From Peptostreptococcus sp. D1 (GTDB lineage Bacteria; Bacillota; Clostridia; Peptostreptococcales; Peptostreptococcaceae), in NCBI RefSeq assembly GCF_900112955.1, contig NZ_FONP01000006.1, positions 48,399-112,398 on the forward strand: a DNA stretch of 64,000 nucleotides, written 5' to 3'. The notes under the pieces were generated by a model. That model made no database searches. It saw only the letters and a list, made by a program, of their open reading frames with translations, and was not told the DNA's origin. Of the stretch, positions 39,157-48,371 are shown piece by piece. Numbering within the stretch: the first letter of the stretch is position 1; each line of letters opens with the position of its first letter. Both the position numbers and the translations under genes were made by a program.

Positions 39157-39184
39157 ATTTTAGTATATATATATATATTGTCAA
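39157..39184 (-). promoter_or_regulatory. CWB2/Mrr promoter whose spacer is a TA dinucleotide repeat
   Basis: Minus strand TTGACA (39184-39179), a 16-bp spacer and TAAAAT (39162-39157). All but one base of the spacer (39164-39178) is alternating TA, 7.5 units. Slippage by one unit would change the spacing to 14 or 18 bp. Confidence 0.65.
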
Positions 39185-39663
39185 TGATTAAAACTATTTT
39201 AAAAATCCGATAATTCCTATATTAATTTGAAAGTGAATAATGTCAATATATTAAAAATCATTTAATATTTTATTGAAATATATTTAAATATTTATTGAAA
39301 TTTCCTCATACTATTAAATTTATATGTTTAATGATGTTAATATAATTCTGATAAAATACTGTTTTCAATCATGCAGGTAACAGCCTATATAGCTTATATA
39401 ATAAAGAAAATAGTATATAAAAAAAAGAAAATTTAATCAAAAATAAATAAAAATTAGCCTTCTATGGCAATTGCATCTTAAAGCATAGAAGGCTTTATAA
39501 TATTATAATTTTTTTCTGCCTTTCAAAAAATTAAGTTCAAGTCATCAACAATCATAATTGCTATATAAAACAGTTTTTATTACCATATTTGGTATAATAC
39601 AGCAAAACGTGAAAACCAACTGCGTCGAATAATTCAAACCAAACAATTTGACCTATTTTTATA
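39185..39663. other. AT-rich intergenic region without a gene
   Basis: No open frame with a ribosome site is seen on either strand. It contains the terminator at 39456-39494 and, on the plus strand, an isolated extended -10 (TGGTATAAT near 39589-39597) with no gene behind it. Confidence 0.5.
39456..39494 (-). terminator. Terminator of the YnjBCD-nucleoside hydrolase operon
   Basis: An 11-bp stem AGCCTTCTATG/CATAGAAGGCT with a 17-base loop, followed on the minus strand by TAATTTTTATTTATTTTT. It is 170 bp past the ArsC/Spx-like gene. Confidence 0.75.
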
Positions 39664-40014
39664 TTATTTACCCTCTAAATATTTTTTCACATCGGCTCCC
39701 ACCAAAACGTCTCCGTTTTCCAATATCAAGATCGGTCTCTTTACAATCATTCCATCACTAGCAAGTAATTGATACTGTTCTTCCTCGTTCATATCTGGAA
39801 GTTTTTTTGACAATTCCAATTCTCTATATATTTTCCCACTTGTATTAAAGAATTTCTTCAATGGTAGCCCCGATTTTTCTTTCCACTCTTTTAATTCTTT
39901 AATTGTAGGATTGTCCTCACTGATTTCTCTATATTCAAAATCAATATTCTTGTCCTTCATCAATTTCACAACACCCTTGCAAGTTGAACAGTTCTTATAG
40001 CATATTATTTTCAT
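39664..40014 (-). CDS. ArsC/Spx/MgsR-family thioredoxin-fold protein
   Basis: A 116-residue protein with the N-terminal CYKNCSTCKGVVKLM (CxxC at 9-12), YREISEDNPTIKELKEW, the FNTSGKIYRE segment and KRPILI near the end. This family includes arsenate reductases, Spx-type regulators and MgsR; the CxxC favours a redox-type member, and a true arsenate reductase role is not proven. The ATG at 40014 has GGAGG eight bases before it. It lies 23 bp after the nucleoside hydrolase, as last gene of that operon. Confidence 0.8.
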   Translation of the reverse strand: MKIICYKNCSTCKGVVKLMKDKNIDFEYREISEDNPTIKELKEWKEKSGLPLKKFFNTSGKIYRELELSKKLPDMNEEEQYQLLASDGMIVKRPILILENGDVLVGADVKKYLEGK

Positions 40015-40037
40015 TCCTTCCACCTCCATCCTTGACC

Positions 40038-40985
40038 TTAAAATATGGTCAATATCAAATTTTCGTTTACATTACTACCATTAATAATTTCAGGTATATT
40101 TATAATGTTTTCATCCCTAGTAATGTTATAACACATTTTCTTTGATTCTTCAAATTCTTTCAGATCATCGACTATCAGTCGTCCTTCGCTTAGAGATTTT
40201 ACATTCGACTTATTCAAAAACAGCCTTTTCTTAAATAACTCTGGCTCAAGTAGATATATAGCGGCTATCACATCCCAAAGAACAATCGCTTCATATCCAT
40301 ATAGCTCCTTAAACTCGCCCATCCACTTTTCTATTTTTTCAATAATAAAGGCGTTTTTTCCATATTTTTCAACAGATTTGAACTTTGATTTTTCTAATTC
40401 CCCAGTACCAAACTGACTTTTCATACAGTTGTTCCCAGTCAAAATGGATATATTTTTAAAATTTTTTAATACGATATATGCACCTTCATTACAAACGGTG
40501 AAATTCAATTCATTCATCATTTTATTACCAAAGTACAATGGCTCTGTCACACCACCCATTATGACAATTTCCTTTATATTATCTACAATATTATTGTCTA
40601 TCATATATGCATCATATATATTTTGGAGAGAGCCTGTCGCCAAAATCGATATTTCCTTTGGATTTTTATTCACTTGCTCAACTATGAATTTAGCTGCATC
40701 ATTTTCACACTCATCGACTACCTTATCAAATGACAAATTTACATAGTTTTTCATTTCAAAAGCACCAGAGCCACATACAAGTGGAATTTCTGAACGATTA
40801 ATTTCAACCAAAAGTTCTCTTGTTTTCAGAAACACATTTTTCACACTGTCGTTTCCATATGTACAAGTGATGCCAAGTAAATCTACGTCATTTCTATTCA
40901 AAAGATAAATCAGTGCCAATCCATCGTCTATATCTCTATTATTAATACCCATGGTATTATCACAGTCAAAAATCACCCTTTTCAT
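40038..40985 (-). CDS. Inosine-uridine preferring nucleoside hydrolase family protein
   Basis: A 315-residue enzyme that would split nucleosides into base and ribose. The calcium-site motif is FDCDNTMGINNRDIDDGLAL, a little longer than the common DTDxGxDD. TGNNCMKSQFG and the later LWDVIAAIYL carry the other expected ligands (Asn and Asp). It is placed directly after the ABC importer genes, which suggests that the importer brings in its substrate or that the base or ribose is salvaged. Confidence 0.85.
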   Translation of the reverse strand: MKRVIFDCDNTMGINNRDIDDGLALIYLLNRNDVDLLGITCTYGNDSVKNVFLKTRELLVEINRSEIPLVCGSGAFEMKNYVNLSFDKVVDECENDAAKFIVEQVNKNPKEISILATGSLQNIYDAYMIDNNIVDNIKEIVIMGGVTEPLYFGNKMMNELNFTVCNEGAYIVLKNFKNISILTGNNCMKSQFGTGELEKSKFKSVEKYGKNAFIIEKIEKWMGEFKELYGYEAIVLWDVIAAIYLLEPELFKKRLFLNKSNVKSLSEGRLIVDDLKEFEESKKMCYNITRDENIINIPEIINGSNVNENLILTIF

Positions 40986-41010
40986 CTTTATGCCCTTTCT
41001 TATTAATCTC

Positions 41011-42045
41011 TTATTTAAAGAAGCAATATTTTTTAAATGTCATATATACAGCAGCTCCTAATGCATACTTTTCTTCGATGTCATACGAATCAACCTTTAT
41101 TTTCACACCATTAAAATCTGCCAAATATTGTATCTTTGCCCCAAGATACAGTATTTTGTTAATACTTCCACTTATAACGATATCTTTTTCAAGTCTTGCA
41201 TTCTCAAATACTTCATACAAGGATTTGCAAATGACCTCTGATTTATCTTTTGGAGTAGCTTTTTCACACTCTATATCCTCTGGCTTTACAAATATAGTTT
41301 CAGTCGTTTCTCCTAAGCTATGCTCTAAAAAATTATCTCTCATTAAAAAGCTTGCAGTCTCTCTATCCTTAGGCTTATCATAAATATTTTGAGGTGTATC
41401 AAATCCATGTATTCTACCATTTAGAACAATTGCCATTTTATCCCCAAACATCATCGCCTCTTCTTTGTCATGGGTTACCAATATCGTTGTTATTTGATGC
41501 TTTTTTTGAAGCTCTATCGTCAGCTCTCTCATCTTTTCTCTCAGGTTTGTATCCAAGCTGGAATATGCTTCATCCAATAGCAATACCTCCGGCTCTGCTG
41601 CCAAGGCTCTTGCCAATGCAATTCTCTGTTTTTCTCCACCTGAAAGCTGACTAACCTTCTTGTTTTCATACCCCTGCAAATTGATTTCCTTTAATAGCTT
41701 ACCTACCATACTATCAATTTGATCCTTGCTCTTTTTTTTCACCTTCATGGAGAATGCTATGTTATCATAGACATTCATATGTGGAAACAACAAATTTTCT
41801 TGACTTACTATAACGATATTTCTTTTGTTTGGTGCAAGACTACTAATATCACACCCATTTAGAATAACACTCCCCTGATAGTCATCAATAATCCCAGCTA
41901 TTATACTTAGTACTGTGCTTTTTCCGCATCCAGATGGACCTAACAGACTAACTCTTTCTCCTGTATTGACAGAAATATTAAAGTCATTCAAAACTAATTT
42001 ATTCCCATATTTTTTTGTAATATTTCTTACTTCCAATTTATACAT
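41011..42045 (-). CDS. ABC importer ATPase, YnjD-like
   Basis: A 344-residue ATPase of the iron/thiamine/polyamine importer class: Walker A GPSGCGKST, Q-loop VSQENLLFPHMNV, signature LSGGEKQRIALAR, Walker B LLLDEAYSSLD and the switch His in VTHDKEEAM. The last ~110 residues look like a TOBE-type regulatory region. The Q-loop Gln is in VSQEN, while the Walker B residue after Glu is Ala (DEAYSS) and not Pro. Last transporter gene, 26 bp before the nucleoside hydrolase. Confidence 0.88.
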   Translation of the reverse strand: MYKLEVRNITKKYGNKLVLNDFNISVNTGERVSLLGPSGCGKSTVLSIIAGIIDDYQGSVILNGCDISSLAPNKRNIVIVSQENLLFPHMNVYDNIAFSMKVKKKSKDQIDSMVGKLLKEINLQGYENKKVSQLSGGEKQRIALARALAAEPEVLLLDEAYSSLDTNLREKMRELTIELQKKHQITTILVTHDKEEAMMFGDKMAIVLNGRIHGFDTPQNIYDKPKDRETASFLMRDNFLEHSLGETTETIFVKPEDIECEKATPKDKSEVICKSLYEVFENARLEKDIVISGSINKILYLGAKIQYLADFNGVKIKVDSYDIEEKYALGAAVYMTFKKYCFFK

Positions 42046-42113
42046 AAAAAACCTCTATCTCATTTTACAAAAAACAGCTTATTAAATAATAAATGCTATT
42101 AAATAATATCAAA

Positions 42114-42926
42114 TTAAATATAGTTGTAATTTTCCATCTCATTTTTATAGATTTTTTTCAATATGTATTCCATCACAACCAAGGTAAAAAATGTACTTAA
42201 CACAAATATTATCGCATAAACCGATCCCAGCATTCTGTCACCAGATTGAATAAATGGAAACATATCCATAGTAAAAGTATTTATTCTTCCACCACCAATT
42301 AGATACACCAAGAAATATTGGCTAAAAGAAACGATATAACACATCATACCTGCAGATATAATACCGGGTAACAGCATCGGGAATAACACGTGTCTGTATA
42401 TATAAAGTGTCCCTGCACCCAAAGTATAAGCTTGCTCTATGTGTTTTTTTCCAATTATTAAAAACACCTCTTTTAACATTCTAACCGCATATGGAATACA
42501 TGGAACTATACTCACCAAAATGACACCCAAATACGTTCTCGCTAAACCCATTCTAATAAATTCCACGCTCAATCCCATTCCTATCGAAACCGGTGGAATG
42601 ATTATAGGTGAAAACACCAGACTTTCTATAATTTTCTTTCCCTTTATATCATCAAGTGCCAAAGCCTTTGCACATGGAATAGAAATCAACACTGTAATTA
42701 ATGTAGTCATGCTAGAAATAAATATACTATTTCCTAGAGATGCTAGAACTCTTCCCCTATTTTCAAACACATAATTCCATCCTCTTAGCCCAAAGTCGCT
42801 TGGAATCACACTAGGCCATGAATAATTTTTTGAAAAAGATAAAATTATTATCATAGCTATTGGAGCGATAATTGTCAACATTGAAATAGCAACCATAAAT
42901 ACATAAAAAAATCTCTTGTTATTCAT
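42114..42926 (-). CDS. ABC importer permease 2, YnjC-like C-terminal half
   Basis: 270 residues with six hydrophobic segments and an EAA-type loop (EQAYTLGAGTLYIYRHVLFP). The ATG at 42926 follows GGAGG by eight bases and overlaps the first permease by 8 bp. It pairs with the product of the upstream gene. In E. coli YnjC both halves are one protein; here they are separate. Confidence 0.88.
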   Translation of the reverse strand: MNNKRFFYVFMVAISMLTIIAPIAMIIILSFSKNYSWPSVIPSDFGLRGWNYVFENRGRVLASLGNSIFISSMTTLITVLISIPCAKALALDDIKGKKIIESLVFSPIIIPPVSIGMGLSVEFIRMGLARTYLGVILVSIVPCIPYAVRMLKEVFLIIGKKHIEQAYTLGAGTLYIYRHVLFPMLLPGIISAGMMCYIVSFSQYFLVYLIGGGRINTFTMDMFPFIQSGDRMLGSVYAIIFVLSTFFTLVVMEYILKKIYKNEMENYNYI

Positions 42927-43788
42927 CCCTGACACCTCCAAGAACAATTCTTTTAATAAGCAAATTCAACACAGAAACTGAAATGATACAAAAAAGAATT
43001 ATAATTATGTTTATTGCCATTGCATATGGTCTATTACTAAGCATTGGATTTTGATATTCCACGAAGGCTTGAACTGATAACGCCTTTGGAAAAGTCGATC
43101 CCAATAGCATTGGAATTTCATAAGAACCAAAAGAGAATGCGAATATAATAGTAAATGTCGAGATAATTGTTGGCAATAGCATTGGAACAGTTATTCTCCA
43201 AAAAGCATAAAGCTTGCTGGCACCAAGATTAATTGCGATCATCTCATGCTTTCCACTCATATTTCTCAATATCGCTAAAACTGACAACAAAACATATGGC
43301 ATTTCCTTCCATATATAGGAAATAATTATTCCTAGACCATTTTTATTGTACAAAAAATATGCAAAATATTCTTCTGAATTACTCACTCCTATAAAATAGG
43401 TCAGCCTTGACAAAAATCCTGTATCCGACAGAAATATTATCGCAAATAAAGCCACTATAATATGTGGAATTATTATAGGTAATTTATATATAAATTCTCT
43501 TTTTATTTTTGATTCTACTAGAATTTTCGCTATTATTACCCCTAAAACCACTGACAAAAAAGAAGATACTAATGTTGTGTAAATGGTAAATCCGAAGCTT
43601 TTTATAAACTCACTATTGTGAATTATATCAATATAATACTTTAAGCTTATTTCATTCATTCCCGCAATAGGAAAAAATCCGAGGCTTTGTAAAAAAGCCC
43701 CGAATATCCCAACTGCCAAAACAAATATAATCAGTATCATAACTGGTAAAACACCAAGATATGATTTTATTTTTTTTATACTTGTCAT
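42919..43788 (-). CDS. ABC importer permease 1, YnjC-like N-terminal half
   Basis: 289 residues, about six hydrophobic segments, with the EAA-type loop MIAINLGASKLYAFWRITVP that contacts the ATPase. It starts 9 bp after the binding-protein gene and overlaps the next permease. Confidence 0.88.
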   Translation of the reverse strand: MTSIKKIKSYLGVLPVMILIIFVLAVGIFGAFLQSLGFFPIAGMNEISLKYYIDIIHNSEFIKSFGFTIYTTLVSSFLSVVLGVIIAKILVESKIKREFIYKLPIIIPHIIVALFAIIFLSDTGFLSRLTYFIGVSNSEEYFAYFLYNKNGLGIIISYIWKEMPYVLLSVLAILRNMSGKHEMIAINLGASKLYAFWRITVPMLLPTIISTFTIIFAFSFGSYEIPMLLGSTFPKALSVQAFVEYQNPMLSNRPYAMAINIIIILFCIISVSVLNLLIKRIVLGGVRDE

Positions 43789-43797
43789 TATATTCTC

Positions 43798-45048
43798 CTA
43801 TTTGTTTGGAATTTCCTCTGCCCATATTTTTTCGATAACTGGTACTAATGCGGAAGGAAGCTCTGGCTGTCTCTTTTTCAACAGCTCAGCCTGTGGTAGA
43901 GTTGCTGATCCGATTTTTACACCTGCAATCTCCTTCTTTTGGTCATCTGACAGCTTACTATTATCTATTACAGGTAAATCGCCCCACACTTCTGGCTTGT
44001 ATTTTTCAAGCTGAGAATCAAAGCTTAAAATTTCATTGATTACCACCATAGCACCCTCCTTATTCGGTGCGTTCTTTGCAATTGCCAAGAAATGTGTATT
44101 TCCTATTGTTCCTTTGTCGAAAATACTAGTTTTTGTAGATTTTGGGAAAGTTCCATTTTCTATCATATTTGACGCGAAATTTGGATTGTAGCTTACATCA
44201 AATATCACGGTACCATCTGCAAACATATTATCTAACTGAGTAGATTCTGCCGGATACGTCTTTCCATCTTTCCAAAGGTATGGCTTTAATTCCTTTAAAT
44301 AGTCTAATGCCGGCTTTATTGCAGATCTCACAGCCTCAACATCCTTAGGATCCAAGCCCTTGACCTTATCATACCCAACCTTTTCGTAAATAATATTTCT
44401 TACAAACGCAGATCCAGTAAAGTCCGGAGGTGCCGGATAAGTTATTTTTCCTGGATTTGCCTTTGCAGCTTTCATCAAATCATCTGCACTCTTTATTGGT
44501 CCCAATACATCTGAATTGTAAACCATCACAACCTGTGCCTTTCCAAACGGAGACTCGTAGCCCTTTGTTTCAAATCCAAAGTCATATTTTACTTCATCAG
44601 AATTTATATCTACGTATTTTTCCATATTTGGCAATTTATCTACAAATGGTCCAAATAGTAGATTATTATTCATAGCAGTGTAGAAGTTTTCTCCATTTAT
44701 CCATATAATATCGATATTACCCTTTTCTTCACCAGCCTGAACACTATTTTGTAGGTTATTCAGTATTTCATCAATGTTCATTCCTGTTCTCTTTAAGGTT
44801 ATTCCATATTCCTTCTTAACTTTATCTGCCAAATAGTGATCTATCCAATTGTTTGTCAGATCAGAACCACCCCAACCATAGATAGTTACAGTGGTATCTT
44901 TAGCTGATTTCTGATAATCCTCATATTTTTTTGCCAAAATAGCCTCGTCACTACTCTTATCTGAAGCCTTATCTCCAGTTGAAGCACAGCCCGAAAGTAC
45001 AAGCGTTGAAGCCAATAATAATGCCGAAATTTTTGATAATAGTTTCAT
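43798..45048 (-). CDS. YnjB-like ABC importer substrate-binding lipoprotein
   Basis: 416 residues from the ATG at 45048 (MKLLSKISALL) behind GGAGG. The lipobox LVLSGC puts the lipid on Cys21. The body has TVTIYGWGGSDLTNNWIDHY, DIIWINGENFYTAMNNNLLF and GPFVDKLPNMEKYVD, which match my memory of E. coli YnjB closely. The YnjBCD substrate is uncertain (thiamine-related compounds have been proposed). The nucleoside hydrolase in this operon points to a nucleoside-like substrate. No TPP riboswitch was seen upstream. Confidence 0.8.
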   Translation of the reverse strand: MKLLSKISALLLASTLVLSGCASTGDKASDKSSDEAILAKKYEDYQKSAKDTTVTIYGWGGSDLTNNWIDHYLADKVKKEYGITLKRTGMNIDEILNNLQNSVQAGEEKGNIDIIWINGENFYTAMNNNLLFGPFVDKLPNMEKYVDINSDEVKYDFGFETKGYESPFGKAQVVMVYNSDVLGPIKSADDLMKAAKANPGKITYPAPPDFTGSAFVRNIIYEKVGYDKVKGLDPKDVEAVRSAIKPALDYLKELKPYLWKDGKTYPAESTQLDNMFADGTVIFDVSYNPNFASNMIENGTFPKSTKTSIFDKGTIGNTHFLAIAKNAPNKEGAMVVINEILSFDSQLEKYKPEVWGDLPVIDNSKLSDDQKKEIAGVKIGSATLPQAELLKKRQPELPSALVPVIEKIWAEEIPNK

Positions 45049-45375
45049 TTTTCCTCCTTTTTTAATCAAGTTTTTTTCGTGTTACAATTAAATCAATATT
45101 AAAATAAATTTCTTCACATAATTATATCATAGGAAGATAACGAGTATTACTTCTTACTGTATAAAATTTTTCTATATTAATATTGATAAAAATCGAGGTT
45201 ATCTATAATAAATTTGAAATTGCTTATAGCACTCGCTTGATAAGCTACTACTAATACTACTTCATATTTATAATTTGATTCACATAAAAAGTTTGGACAA
45301 AATTAATTCCACCTAAGACAAATATATTTTTTTGCTTTTGTTGCAATCAATCTTGTATTAAAAATTTAAAGCTTA
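45049..45375 (-). promoter_or_regulatory. Upstream region of the YnjBCD operon, with promoter
   Basis: An extended -10, TGATATAAT, lies at 45129-45121 on the minus strand (TATAAT at 45126-45121), with only a weak -35. No riboswitch motif (no CTGAGA-type TPP core) and no open frame with a ribosome site was found in the other 250 bp. I see no strong terminator for the M23 gene. Confidence 0.45.
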
Positions 45376-46248
45376 TTATTGTGGTCTATTTGCATACGCA
45401 TGACCTCGTGTTACTCTTTGCTTTGGTATTTCCTCAAAATTCATATACTTTCTATTATCATATCTTTTATATCCATTTATCTTAAAGCTATATATATCTC
45501 TAAACAAAATAGGTACACCTAAGCTATTATAAAAACTTTCTCCATTTTGAATTTGAAAATGAAGATGGGGCTCTGATGAATTTCCACTATTTCCACACAA
45601 AGCTACGACTTGCCCTCTTGATACACATTCCCCCTCCTTAACAGTGAATGAATCTTTTTTCAAATGAGCCAGCAAACTATATTCATTTTCAAAATGCTTA
45701 ATTATTATATAATTACCTGCAATATTATTCGCATGAACTATAAATTTCGCTCTTTTTAATATACTCGAATCGTCGGATTTATTCATTATCTTAATGACAG
45801 TTCCATCCGCAGGTGCAAGAATTTCACGATTATAACAGTAATAGCTATCCATTTTTTGTATATCACCTCTATGTGATTCGTTATTTTCATCCAATATTAT
45901 AAAATCATATGCATATCTTTGAGCTGGAATATTCCAAGAATGTGAATATTCTTTACTTACACATCCATTTACACATACCCAGGCTCCATCAAAGGGAAGT
46001 GAATATAAGCCTTTTGTTTTATATAATTCTAAATTCGGAATCTTACCGTACGTCAATTTAATTTTTAATATTCCTATAATTTGTAGTATTGAATCCTTTA
46101 TAGTAACGAAGTTAAATGCTAAGTTTAGGAATGCAAAAACTCCACAAAAACATAAATATTTGAAAATTACCGAATCACTAAAATATGTTCCTATCAAACC
46201 AACCAATCCAAGCCAAAAAATATTTGACAAATAATAGATAACTTTCAA
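45376..46248 (-). CDS. Membrane-anchored M23 (LytM-like) peptidase
   Basis: 290 residues with a TTG start (46248) seven bases from GGAGG. Two or three hydrophobic segments fill the first ~60 residues. The rest is a peptidase domain with HSWNIPAQRYAYDF (His103, Asp115), ILAPADGTV, YSLLAHLKK, GQVVALCGNSGNSSEPHLHF. These carry the zinc and catalytic His of M23, so it is probably active on peptidoglycan cross-links. The early HSW...D site differs from the usual HxGxD spacing (HSWNIPAQRYAYD). Confidence 0.82.
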   Translation of the reverse strand: MKVIYYLSNIFWLGLVGLIGTYFSDSVIFKYLCFCGVFAFLNLAFNFVTIKDSILQIIGILKIKLTYGKIPNLELYKTKGLYSLPFDGAWVCVNGCVSKEYSHSWNIPAQRYAYDFIILDENNESHRGDIQKMDSYYCYNREILAPADGTVIKIMNKSDDSSILKRAKFIVHANNIAGNYIIIKHFENEYSLLAHLKKDSFTVKEGECVSRGQVVALCGNSGNSSEPHLHFQIQNGESFYNSLGVPILFRDIYSFKINGYKRYDNRKYMNFEEIPKQRVTRGHAYANRPQ

Positions 46249-46337
46249 TTAGTACCTCCATTAAATTACATTTTTTATTTCAAACAACATCTACTAATCT
46301 CTATATAAATTCAAAATTATATTGTCACATATATGAT

Positions 46338-46823
46338 TTAAAGTATTATTTCAAGCTCTAAACATTTCCATTCTTCACCAAGAATAGTATACTTTTCTGT
46401 TTCATCTAAGACTATGTCTTTAAATCCAACAGATTTATAACAGTAATATGCAGACTCGTTATTTTCAAACACACCCAAAGAAAGCTTTTTAACACCAATA
46501 ATTTCCTTTGCATATTTTATTCCCAGCTGTAGCATTCTTTTTCCGTACCCATTACCACGCTTTTGAGGGTCTACTATTATAAATCCAAATCTCAACTCAT
46601 CAAAGTTCTCTGAAAGTTTTCTCATTGTAAAAAAACCTACTAGCTCATCATTATTAACAGCTGTAAATGCCATAAGATTATTGACAAGCTCGAACTGCTC
46701 TTTATTAATTGGATAATCACCCAAAACACCCGCAGACCACCTATAAAAAGCTCTTTCGTCACTGATCCAAGAAAGGATTGTATCTGCATCATTTTCATTA
46801 TAAGATCTTAATCTAAATTCCAT
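46338..46823 (-). CDS. GNAT family N-acetyltransferase
   Basis: 161 residues of the RimJ/RimL-like branch: LRSYNENDADTILSWISDER at the N terminus, LVGFFTMRK, the acetyl-CoA loop DPQKRGNGYGKRML and SAYYCYKSVGF. Substrate unknown. It is preceded by the alpha/beta hydrolase gene 17 bp upstream, probably one transcript. Confidence 0.85.
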   Translation of the reverse strand: MEFRLRSYNENDADTILSWISDERAFYRWSAGVLGDYPINKEQFELVNNLMAFTAVNNDELVGFFTMRKLSENFDELRFGFIIVDPQKRGNGYGKRMLQLGIKYAKEIIGVKKLSLGVFENNESAYYCYKSVGFKDIVLDETEKYTILGEEWKCLELEIIL

Positions 46824-46839
46824 TTCTTCTCCTTTAAGT

Positions 46840-47631
46840 TCAAAAATTAGCCGTTTCTATCAAACTCAGATCTGATAGACATCTTTTTATAACTTGTGCA
46901 AATCCATTGGAATTTTCCCAAGCCATTGAATGCCCAGCATTTGGAACGATTTCAACTTTAACACCTTGTTCTTGTAGTTCTTCATAATCGACACTAGGTA
47001 ATGAATTCTCTCCAAAAACAAAATATTTTGGAAATTCAAATTGATACAAAAGATTTCTCCATGATAATTTTCCTCCAGTAACTGCATTAGTAGAAATATC
47101 AAAAGCAGCTTTCGGTAACCAGTTTCTTAAAGTGGATGCCCACATTGTATTTCCAGATTTCTCATACTCTATAAGCTTTCTTTTAAAATTATTATCTAAA
47201 TCATTTTTATCAAGACTAGCAATTTCAAAGCTTGCCGATCCCTGTTTACTTGGATCTAAATTAGACTCACTAAGTATCAAAGCGTGAGCCTTATCCTTTA
47301 ACAAGCTGCACAATTCTATTGCTATAGATCCACCCAAGCTATGACCAAAAATAATAATTTTTTCTAATTTTAAATCCTCAACAAATTCATTTAAATACTT
47401 TGCATGTGACGAAACTGTATATTTAAAAGATAGTGGCTTATCACTATATCCTGCTCCCAATAAATCAATAAGAATTATTCGATGCATAGTTCCTAAAATT
47501 GATGCCACTTCCACATAATCAAAAGAACCAGCACATCCTAATCCATGTATAAAAATAATAGGTGTAAGTTCTCCATAAAAATCATTGTAACGAATCTTAT
47601 AATTACTTCCCCTAATTGTATACTCTTTCAT
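46840..47631 (-). CDS. Alpha/beta hydrolase
   Basis: 263 residues with the oxyanion HGLGCAG, the nucleophile elbow FGHSLGG (Ser98), DLLGAGYSDKP after strand 3 and the late His in PNAGHSMAWE. These are the features of the esterase/lipase fold; the substrate cannot be read. ATG with GGAGGTGCAAGA. Confidence 0.85.
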   Translation of the reverse strand: MKEYTIRGSNYKIRYNDFYGELTPIIFIHGLGCAGSFDYVEVASILGTMHRIILIDLLGAGYSDKPLSFKYTVSSHAKYLNEFVEDLKLEKIIIFGHSLGGSIAIELCSLLKDKAHALILSESNLDPSKQGSASFEIASLDKNDLDNNFKRKLIEYEKSGNTMWASTLRNWLPKAAFDISTNAVTGGKLSWRNLLYQFEFPKYFVFGENSLPSVDYEELQEQGVKVEIVPNAGHSMAWENSNGFAQVIKRCLSDLSLIETANF

Positions 47632-47697
47632 TCTTGCACCTCCACAACGTCTATATTTATTTACGCTTTCTCTATTTTAAAGCAAGGCAAGAGCAGC

Positions 47698-48195
47698 CTA
47701 TATATTGTCTTTAATTACCTTCCATTGCTCATATAAATCATCAATTGAAAATCTAGCATTAGCAGGACTTGTAGATGGAAGCTGCATACTCTCAACACCT
47801 ATTTTCTTTTCATGATATTTTCGATAGTAACGGTAGGATGTCCCTCCATTACAAAAAATATTTTTTATATCCGCCATCTTAAATATAGGGCTTAAATCTG
47901 ACGCAACTACATTTTGAATACTGGAATCACTTGAGCCGATGATGTCACACTGATAGATTACATCATAGACTGCAATACGATGTCTAAGAAGAAATTCCCG
48001 TCTTTCTTCTATATCTGTTCCCAATGACTCTTCGAAAATACGTTCAAGCAAAGTCCAAAAACGATTTTGAGGATGTCCGTAAAAAAATCCGTATTCTCGA
48101 GTTTTAATAGATGGAAATGATCCCAAAATTAAAATTTTCGAGTCAGCTTGAAAAAAAGGTCGAAGTGGATGCACTATGGTCTGATGCCCTCTCAC
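47698..48195 (-). CDS. DNA-deoxyinosine (hypoxanthine) glycosylase, UDG superfamily
   Basis: 165 residues starting at a GTG (48195) eight bases from GGAGGG. Motifs: ILILGSFPSIKTREYGFFYG (motif 1), NRFWTLLERIF, AVYDVIYQCD and LPSTSPANAR (the motif 2 position). This fits the family annotated as hypoxanthine-DNA glycosylase, which removes deaminated adenine. The stop of a 26-residue frame overlaps its start. Confidence 0.8.
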   Translation of the reverse strand: MRGHQTIVHPLRPFFQADSKILILGSFPSIKTREYGFFYGHPQNRFWTLLERIFEESLGTDIEERREFLLRHRIAVYDVIYQCDIIGSSDSSIQNVVASDLSPIFKMADIKNIFCNGGTSYRYYRKYHEKKIGVESMQLPSTSPANARFSIDDLYEQWKVIKDNI

Positions 48196-48272
48196 TTTTC
48201 AATCCCTCCTGCATATTTCATTTGATGTACACTAACAGCTTCAAATTCTAGATACATTTTAATTACTTTCAT
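48192..48272 (-). CDS. 26-residue upstream frame coupled to the DNA glycosylase
   Basis: MKVIKMYLEFEAVSVHQMKY followed by six residues, with GGTGGAGGA directly before the ATG. Its TGA overlaps the GTG start of the glycosylase gene (GTGA). It may be a leader peptide that couples translation, or the remnant of a larger gene. No similarity recognised. Confidence 0.45.
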   Translation of the reverse strand: MKVIKMYLEFEAVSVHQMKYAGGIEK

Positions 48273-48324
48273 TCCTCCACCTCAGCTTCAACCTACAATT
48301 AAAATCTAAACTCTTTCTTTATTA

Positions 48325-48354
48325 TATTTTAACACTTTGGCACTATATTAATCA
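48325..48354 (-). promoter_or_regulatory. Promoter of the glycosylase unit
   Basis: Minus strand TTGATT (48354-48349), an 18-bp spacer and TAAAAT (48330-48325), about 55 bp before the 26-residue frame. Confidence 0.5.
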
Positions 48355-48371
48355 ACTTCAAAGAATTCTTT

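Noticed and set aside
39585..39600. Plus-strand extended -10 TGGTATAAT
   Set aside because: No gene or clear RNA follows on that strand before the end of the antisense gene.
45049..45375. TPP riboswitch before the YnjB-like gene
   Set aside because: No CTGAGA core or paired stems were found in the region, although YnjBCD has been linked to thiamine.
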